From JAIVGV01 sp035295985 (lineage in GTDB: Bacteria > Acidobacteriota > Blastocatellia > Pyrinomonadales > Pyrinomonadaceae): a DNA stretch of 13,374 nucleotides. The notes under the pieces are model-generated. The model did not search any database. It was not told the origin of the DNA and was given only the letters and a program-made list of their open reading frames with translations. Position 1 is the first letter of the stretch. Each line of letters starts with the position of its first letter. The stretch lies in assembly GCA_035295985.1 (NCBI GenBank), contig DATHBT010000159.1, forward strand, positions 1-13,374, read 5' to 3'. Made by a program: the position numbers and the translations under genes. Positions 1 through 7,246 of the stretch are shown here, in pieces.

Positions 1-1698
1 CGCTTCCGCGAGAGTCGCCTGTCCGGTCTCTCTTTCAGCTTTGCTCCGCCCCCCAGTCCCCTTCCCGCGCGCTGCCTCGGCCCCGTCGCCCGACGCGCCG
101 CCGTTTCGCAGCCTCGCGGCGAGGACTTCCGCCGCCGCGCGCAACAGCGCGGCCTGCGCGGCCTCCGACTCGCCGCCGGCCGTGACGAGCCGGCGCAACT
201 CCGCCTCCGAATCCGCGGCCGGGCGAGACACAACGCCTTCGACAGTTTCGGAGCAGGAGTCGCCTGCCGCGCGCGCGCCGGCCGGCGAGGTCGCCGCCGC
301 GCCGAAGACGCGCTCGAAGGCGGCGCAGACGTTCGCAGCGTGGGAGGCGAGTTCGCGGTCGAACTTAGCGAGCGCGAGCGCGCCGGCGAAGTTCATCCGG
401 CGCGCGAGCAGCGCGCGCTTCTCGGGGTCGTCGGGGACAGTGTGGGTTTGCAGGCCGTGCTCCATCTGCAGGCGGTGTTCGGCGGCGCGCAGGAAGTTGT
501 AGGCGGCCGACAGCTCCGTGCGCTCGCGCTCGGTGATGTAGCCGCGGTCGGCGAGGCGGCCGAGGCTCACCAGCGTGTGCGGCGCGTGGCGCAGCCAGCG
601 GTCGCGCCCGCCGTGCGCCAGTTGCAGGGCCTGCGCGACGAACTCGATCTCGCGGATGCCGCCGCGGCCGAGCTTGATGTTGAAGCCTCGCGCGCCCTCG
701 CCGTGCTCGCGGTCGATCTTCTGCTTCGCGAGCCGCACATTGGCGAGCGCCTGATCGACGGTCTCCGCGTGCGTATAGACGCGCTCGCGCACGCCCTCGT
801 AGAAGCGCGCGAACAGATCGCCCGATCCGGCCGAGGCGCGCGCGCGGATGAGCGTTTGCAGCTCCCACGCCTGCGCCCCCATGTTGTAGTAGCGCAGCGC
901 CTCCGAGAGTGAGACAGCAAGCGCGCCGGTTCGGCCGTGGGGCCTGAGGCGCAGATCGACGCGGTAGGCCGCGCCCTCGCCCGCGCCCTGGCCGCCGACG
1001 AGGCGCGCCACGCGCTCGGCCAGCCGCGTGAAGTACTCGCGGTTCGTCGTCTGCCCCTGCTCGCCCGCGCCGGAGGTCTCGCCGTCGTCCGAGTAGAGGA
1101 AGAGCAGATCGATGTCGGAGGCGTAGTTCAGCTCGCGCGAGCCGAGCTTGCCGAGGGCGACGATTGAGAACTCCGCCGCGGTCTTGCGCCCGCGCTCGTC
1201 GGCGCGCAGCGGCTGTCCGTAGCGGTTGTCGAGCTGCTGGCGCGCGAGGTGGAGGGCGTAGGTGAGGACGGCGTCGGCCAGGTTCGACAGCTCCTCTGTC
1301 GTCTCGACGACGGTCGAAGCCCCCCGTATGTCGCGCAGGTAAATCCTCAATAACTCGCGGCGTCGGAAGCGGGCGAGCACGACCGGCGCTTCGTCGCTCG
1401 TGTGCGTCAGGGCGAAGCGCGCCAGCGACTCGTTCAGCTCCTCGACCGCGCGGACGTGCGCGTCCGCCCGCTCGCGCGCAAGCCACGTCAGATAGTCGGG
1501 CTGCTGCGCGAGCGTCGTGGCGAGCAGCGGACTCCACGCGGCGAGCGCAAGCGCGTCCGAGAGCAGCGCGGCGTCCGCCCGGAGCTTGCGCGCCGCGCGC
1601 GGGTGCTCTTCCCCGACGCGCTCCCAGAACCTGAGCGCGCCGTCGGGGTCGGGCAGCTCGCGCGTCAACTCCTCGATTTTCGCGTACGCGTCGTGCAA
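1..1698 (-). CDS. glnE: Glutamine synthetase adenylyltransferase/deadenylylase GlnE, N-terminal part (cut by left edge)
   Basis: GlnE attaches AMP to, and removes it from, a tyrosine of glutamine synthetase in response to PII and glutamine. The minus-strand frame is open for 566 codons from TTG 1698 to the window edge, so the C-terminal half (adenylyltransferase domain in the E. coli protein) is outside. Visible in order: a helical N-terminal region; the nucleotidyltransferase core ALGKLGSRELNYASDID at about residues 181-197, with the metal-binding DxD at Asp195/Asp197; then YRVDLRLRPHG; then NIKLGRGGIREIEF and a helical PII-regulated-type segment. These are hallmarks of the deadenylylase half. 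The last ~100 residues are Ala/Gly/Glu-rich and look like an interdomain linker. The start is inferred: an in-frame TGA lies at 1741-1743, and TTG 1698 is the first usable start after it, without a Shine-Dalgarno. glnA, its target, lies on the same strand 1.8 kb upstream. The family is clear; the exact start is not. Confidence 0.93.
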   Translation of the reverse strand, partial: MHDAYAKIEELTRELPDPDGALRFWERVGEEHPRAARKLRADAALLSDALALAAWSPLLATTLAQQPDYLTWLARERADAHVRAVEELNESLARFALTHTSDEAPVVLARFRRRELLRIYLRDIRGASTVVETTEELSNLADAVLTYALHLARQQLDNRYGQPLRADERGRKTAAEFSIVALGKLGSRELNYASDIDLLFLYSDDGETSGAGEQGQTTNREYFTRLAERVARLVGGQGAGEGAAYRVDLRLRPHGRTGALAVSLSEALRYYNMGAQAWELQTLIRARASAGSGDLFARFYEGVRERVYTHAETVDQALANVRLAKQKIDREHGEGARGFNIKLGRGGIREIEFVAQALQLAHGGRDRWLRHAPHTLVSLGRLADRGYITERERTELSAAYNFLRAAEHRLQMEHGLQTHTVPDDPEKRALLARRMNFAGALALAKFDRELASHAANVCAAFERVFGAAATSPAGARAAGDSCSETVEGVVSRPAADSEAELRRLVTAGGESEAAQAALLRAAAEVLAARLRNGGASGDGAEAARGKGTGGRSKAERETGQATLAEA

Positions 1699-1701
1699 GG
1701 C

Positions 1702-1719
1702 GGCTCTGATTGTAACGCC
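1702..1719 (-). promoter_or_regulatory. Candidate glnE promoter (-10 region), near-leaderless
   Basis: On the minus strand a TACAAT hexamer lies 10 nt before the proposed TTG start of glnE. A transcript from it would begin about 3 nt before the start codon. No Shine-Dalgarno is visible, so a leaderless or nearly leaderless message is plausible. No good -35 can be picked out. This is inference from spacing. Confidence 0.3.
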
Positions 1720-1785
1720 TGGCGGGCCGCGCCGCTGAACTCAGGCGGCTGAGGGCGCTGCGTCGCGGCCGCGATAAGAAAACTC

Positions 1786-1813
1786 TTGCGCCCACATAAA
1801 AATTTGCTATAGT
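1786..1813 (+). promoter_or_regulatory. Candidate promoter upstream of the subtilase gene
   Basis: TTGCGC (1786-1791), a 16-nt spacer and TATAGT (1808-1813) form a plausible sigma70-type promoter in a locally AT-rich patch of an otherwise GC-rich region. Transcription would start near 1820, giving a leader of about 290 nt before the ATG at 2112. A nearer, weaker promoter around 1955-1985 cannot be excluded. Confidence 0.4.
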
Positions 1814-2111
1814 GCCTGCCCACCGGAAAGCAGCGTAAAAACCGACCCTCCCGTCGCGCGCTGCGGCCCGGCGTCCGTTCTTTCTTGTCCACAACTGAAG
1901 CCGAACAACGTCCCCCAGGGGGTTGTGCGGGCGCGCCCCGCCCGGCCTCCGCGTTGCGAACCACCCTTTGCGTAAACGTTAAGCGGTGTGAGCGATGAGA
2001 CGTTCCGTTGAGCCTACACCCTCCCGGCAGGCGTGGCCCGCCCCCGTGCGCCTCCAAGCGCGCGGCCGACCCGCCTGCCCCCACCCGACAGAGTTAACTT
2101 CAGGAGGACGC
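1814..2111 (+). other. Non-coding leader between glnE and the subtilase gene
   Basis: No convincing gene is seen here on either strand. The plus frame is open from an ATG at 1995, but that extension is Pro/Arg-rich and precedes a proper signal peptide, so I treat it as non-coding. A short C5/G5 inverted repeat at about 1903-1926 is the only local structure. A strong Shine-Dalgarno, AGGAGG at 2102-2107, sits 4 nt before the ATG at 2112 and decides that start. Confidence 0.5.
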
Positions 2112-3344
2112 ATGAGAAAGTTTTTTGTCCTGTGCGCCGCGCTCTCACTCTTCGGCGCGGCGGCGTTTCTGCCTACCACCTCTCACAGCCGTATCCCGGA
2201 TAACGACAAGGTTAAAGAGCACGGCGGCGCGAAGTACCGCGCCAAGAGCGACAGGGATCGCATCCCCGATCAGTACATCGTCGTCTTCCACGACTGGGCC
2301 ACGGGCGAGCCGGGCGACACCTCCGTCTCGCCGGGCATGGCCGAGACGATGCGCGACCTCTACGGCGGCCGGGTCGAGCGCGTCTTCAAGCACGCCATCA
2401 ACGGCTACTCGGCGAGGATGACGAGGGCCGAGGCCGAGGCGGTCAGCGAAGACCCGCGCGTCGCCTACGTCGAGGAGGACGGCGTCGTCTCAATCGACGC
2501 GACGCAGACGAATGCTACGTGGGGCATCGACCGCATCGACCAGCGCGACCTGCCGCTCTCGGGCACCTACACCTACAACGCCACGGGTTCGGGCGTGCGC
2601 GCCTACGTCATCGACACGGGCATCGACACCGGCCACAGCCAGTTCGGCGGCCGGGCCTCGAACGTCTATGACGCCTTCGGCGGCAACGGCAACGACTGCA
2701 ACGGCCACGGCACGCACGTCGCCGGCACGGTCGCCGGCTCGACCTACGGCGTCGCCAAGGCGGCGCTGCCGCGCGGCGTGCGCGTGCTCAACTGCTCCGG
2801 GTCGGGGTCGATCTCCGGCATCGTCGCGGGCGTGGACTGGGTGAGGGCCAACCACATCAAGCCGGCCGTCGCCAACATGTCGCTCGGCGGCGGGGCCTCC
2901 AGCTCGCTCGACACGGCCGTCCAGAACCTGTCGAACGCCGGCGTCTTCGTCGCCGTCGCGGCGGGCAACAGCAACGCCAACGCGTGTAACTACTCGCCGG
3001 CCCGCGCCGCCTCGGGCACGGCCATCGCGGGCGTGGCGGCCTCGGATCGCACCGACACGAAGGCTTCGTTCTCCAATTACGGGAGCTGCGTCGATCTCTA
3101 CGCGCCGGGCGTCTCGATCACGTCGGCCTGGATCGGCGGCGGGACGACCGAGACCAACACGATCAGCGGCACCTCGATGGCCTCGCCGCACGTCTGCGGC
3201 GTCGGCGCGCTCTACAAGCACGCCTTCGGCGACGCCTCCAGCGCGACCGTCCACAACTGGATCATCAACAACTCGACGACCAACCGCATCAGGAGCAACC
3301 CGTCGGGGACGCCCAACCGGCTCCTCTTCAAGAGCACACTCTGA
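2112..3344 (+). CDS. Secreted subtilisin-like serine protease, aqualysin/proteinase K type (S8A), with I9 propeptide
   Basis: A 410-residue preproprotease. Residues 1-25 form a signal peptide (MRKFF plus a hydrophobic stretch). About 50-124 form an inhibitor_I9 propeptide (PDQYIVVFHD...INGYSARMT...VAYVEED). The mature enzyme probably starts at Ala130, in a stretch (WGIDRIDQRDLPLS) very like the N-terminus of mature aqualysin I. The catalytic triad is Asp168 (VIDTG), His199 (NGHGTHVAG) and Ser355 (GTSMASPH); Asn286 (AAGNS) is the oxyanion-hole residue. Counted from Ala130, Asp and His fall at 39 and 70, as in aqualysin I. Cys196/Cys228 and Cys292/Cys326 match its two disulfides; Cys362, beside the catalytic serine, is unpaired. 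Unlike aqualysin there is no C-terminal prodomain. The start is set by AGGAGG 4 nt upstream. It stands alone between glnE and glnA, on the opposite strand. Extracellular protein degradation is the likely role. Confidence 0.95.
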   Translation: MRKFFVLCAALSLFGAAAFLPTTSHSRIPDNDKVKEHGGAKYRAKSDRDRIPDQYIVVFHDWATGEPGDTSVSPGMAETMRDLYGGRVERVFKHAINGYSARMTRAEAEAVSEDPRVAYVEEDGVVSIDATQTNATWGIDRIDQRDLPLSGTYTYNATGSGVRAYVIDTGIDTGHSQFGGRASNVYDAFGGNGNDCNGHGTHVAGTVAGSTYGVAKAALPRGVRVLNCSGSGSISGIVAGVDWVRANHIKPAVANMSLGGGASSSLDTAVQNLSNAGVFVAVAAGNSNANACNYSPARAASGTAIAGVAASDRTDTKASFSNYGSCVDLYAPGVSITSAWIGGGTTETNTISGTSMASPHVCGVGALYKHAFGDASSATVHNWIINNSTTNRIRSNPSGTPNRLLFKSTL

Positions 3345-3357
3345 CGCGGGGCGGGCC

Positions 3358-3392
3358 TTCCCGGCGACCGCGCGGCGCGGACGCGCCGGGAA
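3358..3392. terminator. Inverted repeat after the subtilase gene
   Basis: A perfect 9-bp inverted repeat: TTCCCGGCG at 3358-3366 and its complement at 3384-3392, with a 17-nt GC-rich loop. It begins 14 nt after the protease stop codon. No T-tract follows, so termination activity is uncertain; it may instead protect the 3' end or back up the next hairpin. Confidence 0.45.
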
Positions 3393-3397
3393 TGCGA

Positions 3398-3436
3398 GAA
3401 GGGGCGCGGAGGACGATCTGTCCCCCGCGCCCCTTC
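3398..3436. terminator. Probable shared terminator between convergent subtilase and glnA genes
   Basis: A 12-bp perfect stem (3398-3409 with 3425-3436, GAAGGGGCGCGG and its complement) extends by GGA/TCC after one mismatch, leaving a 7-nt loop. It lies between the convergent stop codons at 3344 and 3454. The flanking T content is poor (CAGTCTTTACG on the plus side), so it is a strong hairpin but not a textbook intrinsic terminator. Confidence 0.65.
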
Positions 3437-3453
3437 AGTCTTTACGCGCCGCC

Positions 3454-4878
3454 CTAGATGTCGAAGTACATCGCGAACTCGAGCGGGTGCGGGCGCATCC
3501 GCAAGGGTTGGATTTCGCGCTCGCGCTTGTAGGTGATCCAGCGGTCGATCAGTTGCGGCGTGAACACGTCGCCCTTGAGCAGGAAGTCGTGGTCGCGCTC
3601 GAGCGCCGAGAGTGATTCGTCGAGCGACCCCGGAAGCGAGGGCACGTCTTTGAGTTCCTCGGGGGCGAGATCATAGATGTCTTTGTCTAACGGCTCGCCG
3701 GGGTGGATGCGGTTCTGGATGCCGTCGAGGCCCGCCATCAGCATCGCCGAGAAGGCGAGGTAGGGGTTGCAACTGGGATCGGGCGGGCGGAACTCAAGGC
3801 GCTTGAGCTTCGGCGACTGCGAGAACATCGGGATGCGGATGGCGGCCGAGCGGTTGCGGGCCGAGTAGGCGAGATTCACCGGGGCCTCGAAGCCGGGGAC
3901 GAGCCGCTTGTAGCTGTTCGTCGTCGGCGCGGCGAAGGCGACGATTGAGGCCGCGTGCTTCAAAAGCCCGCCGATGTAGTAGAGCGCCATCTCGGAAAGG
4001 CCCGCGTACTGGTCGCCCGCGAACAGCGGCTTCTCGCTCTTCCACAGGCTCTGGTGGCAGTGCATCCCGCTGCCGTTGTCGCCGAAGATCGGCTTCGGCA
4101 TGAAGGTCGCCGTCTTGCCGTACTGGTGCGCGGTGTTGCGGACGACGTACTTGAAGATTTGCAGGTTGTCGGCCGTCCCCAGCATCGTCGAGAAACGAAA
4201 ATCGATCTCGCACTGTCCGGCCGTCGCCACCTCGTGGTGGTGGCACTCGACAGTGATGCCGCACCGCTCAAGGATGAGCGAAATCTCCGAGCGCAGATCG
4301 ATCAGAGAGTCGGTCGGAGAGACCGGCACGTAGCCCTCTTTCGCGCGGATGCGGTAGCCGAGGTTCGGGCCGAGGTCGTCGTCGCCCGCGCGGTTCGTCG
4401 CCCAGTGGCCCTCGTCCGACTCGATCTCGTAGCCCGCGCCGTACTGCTCGTTGCGGAAGCGCACGCCGTCGAAGACGAAGAACTCGGCCTCCGGGCCGAA
4501 ATAGACGGTGTCGGCCAGCCCCGTGAAGCGCAGGTGGTTCTCGGCGCGCTGCGCGACCGAGCGCGGGTCGAGGCCGTAGCCCTCCTTCGTGATCGGATCG
4601 ACGGCGTTCGCGAACAAACAGACGGTCGGCTCCTCCGTGAACGGATCCATCCAGACGCGGACGGGGTCGGGCACGAGCAGCATGTCCGACTCGTGGATCG
4701 ACGCCCAGCCACGCAAGGACGAGGCGTCGAAGCCGAAGCCGTCCTCGAACTTGCCCTCGTCGAGTTCGTGGACGGGGAAGGTCAGGTGGTGCCAGGCCCC
4801 GACCAGGTCGGTGAACCTGAGCGAGAGGAACTTCGCGCCGTTATCTTCGGCGAACTTCAAGGCAGTCTTCGGGTTCAT
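3454..4878 (-). CDS. glnA: Type I glutamine synthetase GlnA
   Basis: Makes glutamine from glutamate, ammonia and ATP as a cytoplasmic dodecamer; 474 residues, normal for type I. Visible motifs: the N-terminal beta-grasp FTDLVGAWHHLTFP; GFDASSLRGW with Asp51 (usually GFDGSS, so an Ala replaces Gly); metal-binding Glu130/Glu132 in GPEAEFF; the ATP-site GSGMHCHQS with His273; the NSYKRLVPGFEAP loop (321-333); FRPPDPSCNPYLAF; and the adenylylation loop DKDIYDLAPEE with Tyr402, matching E. coli Tyr397. The modifiable tyrosine fits the glnE gene on the same strand, which supports covalent control by adenylylation. The ATG has a good Shine-Dalgarno (CAGGAGA on the minus strand, 4883-4889) 4 nt away. 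A strong promoter lies about 135 nt upstream. The gene converges on the subtilase gene. Confidence 0.98.
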   Translation of the reverse strand: MNPKTALKFAEDNGAKFLSLRFTDLVGAWHHLTFPVHELDEGKFEDGFGFDASSLRGWASIHESDMLLVPDPVRVWMDPFTEEPTVCLFANAVDPITKEGYGLDPRSVAQRAENHLRFTGLADTVYFGPEAEFFVFDGVRFRNEQYGAGYEIESDEGHWATNRAGDDDLGPNLGYRIRAKEGYVPVSPTDSLIDLRSEISLILERCGITVECHHHEVATAGQCEIDFRFSTMLGTADNLQIFKYVVRNTAHQYGKTATFMPKPIFGDNGSGMHCHQSLWKSEKPLFAGDQYAGLSEMALYYIGGLLKHAASIVAFAAPTTNSYKRLVPGFEAPVNLAYSARNRSAAIRIPMFSQSPKLKRLEFRPPDPSCNPYLAFSAMLMAGLDGIQNRIHPGEPLDKDIYDLAPEELKDVPSLPGSLDESLSALERDHDFLLKGDVFTPQLIDRWITYKREREIQPLRMRPHPLEFAMYFDI

Positions 4879-4918
4879 ATAGTCTCCTGAAAGTTTTTCG
4901 GAGTGTCGCGGCTGCTCT

Positions 4919-4940
4919 CCGCCCTGCGGGCTACGGGCGG
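4919..4940 (-). promoter_or_regulatory. Small hairpin in the glnA leader
   Basis: CCGCCC at 4919-4924 pairs with GGGCGG at 4935-4940 within the ~125-nt untranslated leader of glnA. An alternative shorter GCCC/GGGC pairing overlaps it. I recognise no known glutamine riboswitch or protein-binding element, and the hairpin may only reflect base composition. Confidence 0.25.
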
Positions 4941-5011
4941 CGTGGAGGGGGGTCGCGCTTGGCTGCTTGCGGGGTGCGTCATGAAGCTCGGGCGACGCTT
5001 AAAAAAGGCGC

Positions 5012-5039
5012 ATTATAGACCCGAAAAAGAGGCTGTCAA
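5012..5039 (-). promoter_or_regulatory. Strong sigma70-type promoter of glnA
   Basis: On the minus strand: consensus TTGACA (5034-5039), a 16-nt spacer and consensus TATAAT (5012-5017). Both hexamers match perfectly. Transcription should start near 5005, giving a leader of about 125 nt. The 11-mer CGGGTCTATAA covering the spacer end and -10 recurs upstream at 5166-5176, where TATAAC could act as a second, weaker glnA promoter with no clear -35. Confidence 0.85.
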
Positions 5040-5168
5040 GGTTTCACGAAAAAAAGTTTGTGCCACGCCGCGGACGCGCCGCGCGGGGTGCGCCGCGGGC
5101 GGCTGGTTAAACCTTTGCCGTGCGAAGTTTAGGCCGGGCGCGGCCGAGAACGCCGGCCAAAATAGTTA

Positions 5169-5197
5169 TAGACCCGCCCCGGTTTTTTTGTTAAATT
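5169..5197 (+). promoter_or_regulatory. Candidate speA promoter
   Basis: TAGACC (5169-5174), a 17-nt spacer and an extended -10, TGT followed by TAAATT (5192-5197). The sequence is AT-rich against a GC-rich background and 120-145 nt before the speA start. The -35 is imperfect. Predicted transcription starts near 5204, which places the hairpin at 5241-5272 inside the leader. Confidence 0.4.
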
Positions 5198-5240
5198 GCG
5201 CCCTTAAGTTCTTCCACCCGTGCGAACATCCTGCAACATC

Positions 5241-5272
5241 CAAGCGAGTCGGACAGTGGGGCCGCTCGCTTG
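5241..5272 (+). promoter_or_regulatory. Leader hairpin upstream of speA
   Basis: CAAGCGAG (5241-5248) pairs with CTCGCTTG (5265-5272). After one bulged T the stem continues with CGG/CCG: 11 bp in all, with a 9-nt loop ACAGTGGGG. It lies in the predicted untranslated leader, 43 nt before the chosen start, and contains the alternative TTG at 5270-5272. It could control translation or mRNA stability; I match it to no known RNA family. Confidence 0.45.
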
Positions 5273-5314
5273 CCGGCTAATCACTGCGAACCGAAGAGGG
5301 AGAGAGACCGTAAG

Positions 5315-7246
5315 TTGACCACGGCCATCGAACAGACGCTCGAAACCTACGGCATCGAAAACTGGGGGGCCGGCTACTTCAGCATCAACCGCAAGGGGAA
5401 TCTGGTCGTCCACCCGTCGAAAGACGACACCGCGGCCGCGGCCGACGTGAAGGAGATCATCGACGACCTCTCGCGGCGCGGCATCAACACGCCCGTGCTC
5501 CTGCGCTTCCCGCAGCTCATCACCGCGCAGATACGGAAACTCCAGCGCGCCTTCCGCAACTCGATCCGCGAGTTCGAGTATCAGGGCTCGCACATGTGCG
5601 TCTATCCGATGAAGGTCAACCAGCACCGGGCCGTCGTCGAGGAGTACCTGCGCGAAGGCTCGCGCTACGACTTCGGCCTGGAGGCCGGCTCGAAGGCCGA
5701 ACTCTACGCCGCGCTCGGGCTCGAACAGTCGGCCGAGAGCCTGCTCGTCTTAAACGGCTTCAAAGACGACGAGTTCATCGAGCTGGCCTTCGCGGGCGCG
5801 CGCGCAGGCAAGCGCGTCGTCATCGTCATCGAGAAGAGGAGCGAGATCGATCACATCCTCCGGCTGGCCGAGCGCTACGAGGAGGACGACGCGGCCGGGC
5901 TGCCGATGGTCGGCATCCGCGTCAAGCTGTACTCGAAGGGGTCGGGCCGCTGGGAGAAGTCGGGCGGCGAGGCGGCGAAGTTCGGGCTGACGACGACCGA
6001 GATTCTCGAAGTCATCCGCCGCTTCCAGGAGGAGGGGCGCGTCGAGATGCTCAAGCTCCTCCACTTCCACATCGGCTCGCAGCTCACCGACATCAAGCGC
6101 ATCAAGAACGCGATGAAGGAGGCCGCCCGCGTTTACGCCAAAATCCACCAGATGAAGGTGCCGATTGAGCTGCTGGACGTGGGCGGCGGCATGGCGGTCG
6201 ATTACGACGGCTCGAAGACGGCCTTCGACTCCTCGGCCAACTACAACGCGCAGGAGTTCGCCAACGACGTGATCTACACGATCAAGCAGGTCTGCGACGA
6301 CGAGAACGTGCCGCACCCCACGGTCATACAGGAGTCGGGCCGCTACATCTCGGCCTACCACGCGGTGCTCGTGACGAACGTGCAGGAGGAGATCGAGACC
6401 GAGGTCGAGGAAATCACGCCGATAGGGATCGATGACGACGACCCGCAGGTCGTGGTCGAGCTGGGCGACCTGCGCGAGACCATCGGCCCGAAGAATTACC
6501 GCGAGTACTACCACGACGCGCTCGCCCACCGCGAGGAGCTGTTCACGCTCTTCAACCTCGGCCTCATCTCGCTCGAAGACCGGGCGAAGGGCGAAGTCCT
6601 GTTCTGGGACGTGTGCGAGCGCGCCGACAAGTTCGCGCAGGCCAACGAGTACGTGTCGGAAGAGTTCGACGATCTGCGCCGGCTCTCGCGCGCCAAGTAC
6701 CTCGCCAACTTCTCGGTCTTCCGCTCCGTGCCCGACCACTGGGCGCTCGATCAACTGTTCCCCATCGTTCCCGTCCATCGTTTGAACAAGCCGCCGACGG
6801 CCTACGCCACGCTCTGCGACATCACGTGCGACTCGGACGGCGTCGTCGATAAGTTCGTCGATCTCCACGACGTGAAGCAGGTCCTGGAGCTGCACCCGCT
6901 CATCCCCGGCGAGCCGTACTACATCGCCTTCGCCCTCGTCGGCGCGTACCAGGAGGTGATGGGCAACAACCACAACCTCTTCGGCACGACCCACGAGGCC
7001 CACGTCCACATCGACGAGGACGGCTACCTGATCAAGAAGGTGATCCGCGGCCAGACGGTCGGCGACATCGTCCAGACCGCCCGCTACGAGCGCGGGATGC
7101 TCCACGACGGCTTCCGCCGACAGATAGCGCAGCGCGTCAAGCGCGGCGAACTCACGCAGGCCGAGGGCGCGGAACTCGTGGACTTCTACGAGTCGCGCGT
7201 CAGCGCCTACACGTACCTTTCGGTCAACGGCAAACAGAGGAGATAG
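5315..7246 (+). CDS. speA: Biosynthetic arginine decarboxylase SpeA
   Basis: PLP-dependent decarboxylation of arginine to agmatine, the first step of the agmatine route to polyamines. The 643-residue length (from TTG 5315) is close to the family's. Fold-type III (alanine-racemase-like) landmarks: VYPMKVNQHR with the PLP lysine at residue 100; GLEAGSKAEL; HFHIGSQ; the glycine-rich phosphate site LLDVGGGMAVDYDG (about 286-299); QESGR (339-343); and CDITCDSDG (501-509), which carries the conserved active-site cysteine (505). The C-terminus has the usual GAYQE...HNLFG. No ATG or GTG start precedes conserved sequence. TTG 5315 is chosen because the purine-rich GAGGGAGAGAGA (5296-5307) lies just upstream; TTG 5270 would add 15 residues and sits inside a hairpin. 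It diverges from glnA and is followed by a DHS-like gene in the same direction. The start is less certain than the function. Confidence 0.97.
   Translation: MTTAIEQTLETYGIENWGAGYFSINRKGNLVVHPSKDDTAAAADVKEIIDDLSRRGINTPVLLRFPQLITAQIRKLQRAFRNSIREFEYQGSHMCVYPMKVNQHRAVVEEYLREGSRYDFGLEAGSKAELYAALGLEQSAESLLVLNGFKDDEFIELAFAGARAGKRVVIVIEKRSEIDHILRLAERYEEDDAAGLPMVGIRVKLYSKGSGRWEKSGGEAAKFGLTTTEILEVIRRFQEEGRVEMLKLLHFHIGSQLTDIKRIKNAMKEAARVYAKIHQMKVPIELLDVGGGMAVDYDGSKTAFDSSANYNAQEFANDVIYTIKQVCDDENVPHPTVIQESGRYISAYHAVLVTNVQEEIETEVEEITPIGIDDDDPQVVVELGDLRETIGPKNYREYYHDALAHREELFTLFNLGLISLEDRAKGEVLFWDVCERADKFAQANEYVSEEFDDLRRLSRAKYLANFSVFRSVPDHWALDQLFPIVPVHRLNKPPTAYATLCDITCDSDGVVDKFVDLHDVKQVLELHPLIPGEPYYIAFALVGAYQEVMGNNHNLFGTTHEAHVHIDEDGYLIKKVIRGQTVGDIVQTARYERGMLHDGFRRQIAQRVKRGELTQAEGAELVDFYESRVSAYTYLSVNGKQRR

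Noticed and set aside
365..1894. A 509-codon minus-strand open frame over the glnE region
   Set aside because: Its product is Arg/Ala/Pro-rich with no family motif. The overlapping minus-strand frame from 1698 gives clear GlnE motifs, so this is a high-GC shadow frame.
1995..2111. ATG 1995 as the start of the protease gene
   Set aside because: It would put 39 Pro/Arg-rich residues before a classical signal peptide. ATG 2112 has AGGAGG 4 nt upstream and begins the signal peptide itself.
2490..3254. Long minus-strand open frame opposite the protease gene
   Set aside because: Arg/Val/Asp/Gly-rich composition typical of antisense to a GC-rich gene, and no recognisable motif.
4903..5280. A 125-codon plus-strand open frame in the glnA/speA gap
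   Set aside because: It crosses the consensus glnA promoter and the speA leader hairpin, has no motif, and has Lys/Arg/Gly/Cys-rich random composition.
5270..5314. TTG 5270 as the speA start
   Set aside because: It lies in the right arm of a leader hairpin with no ribosome-binding site, and the added 15 residues resemble no SpeA N-terminus. TTG 5315 follows a purine-rich tract.
5750..7105. A 451-codon minus-strand open frame opposite speA
   Set aside because: Repetitive Val/Asp/Leu/His composition from antisense of GAC/GTC codons, with no domain. speA explains this DNA.
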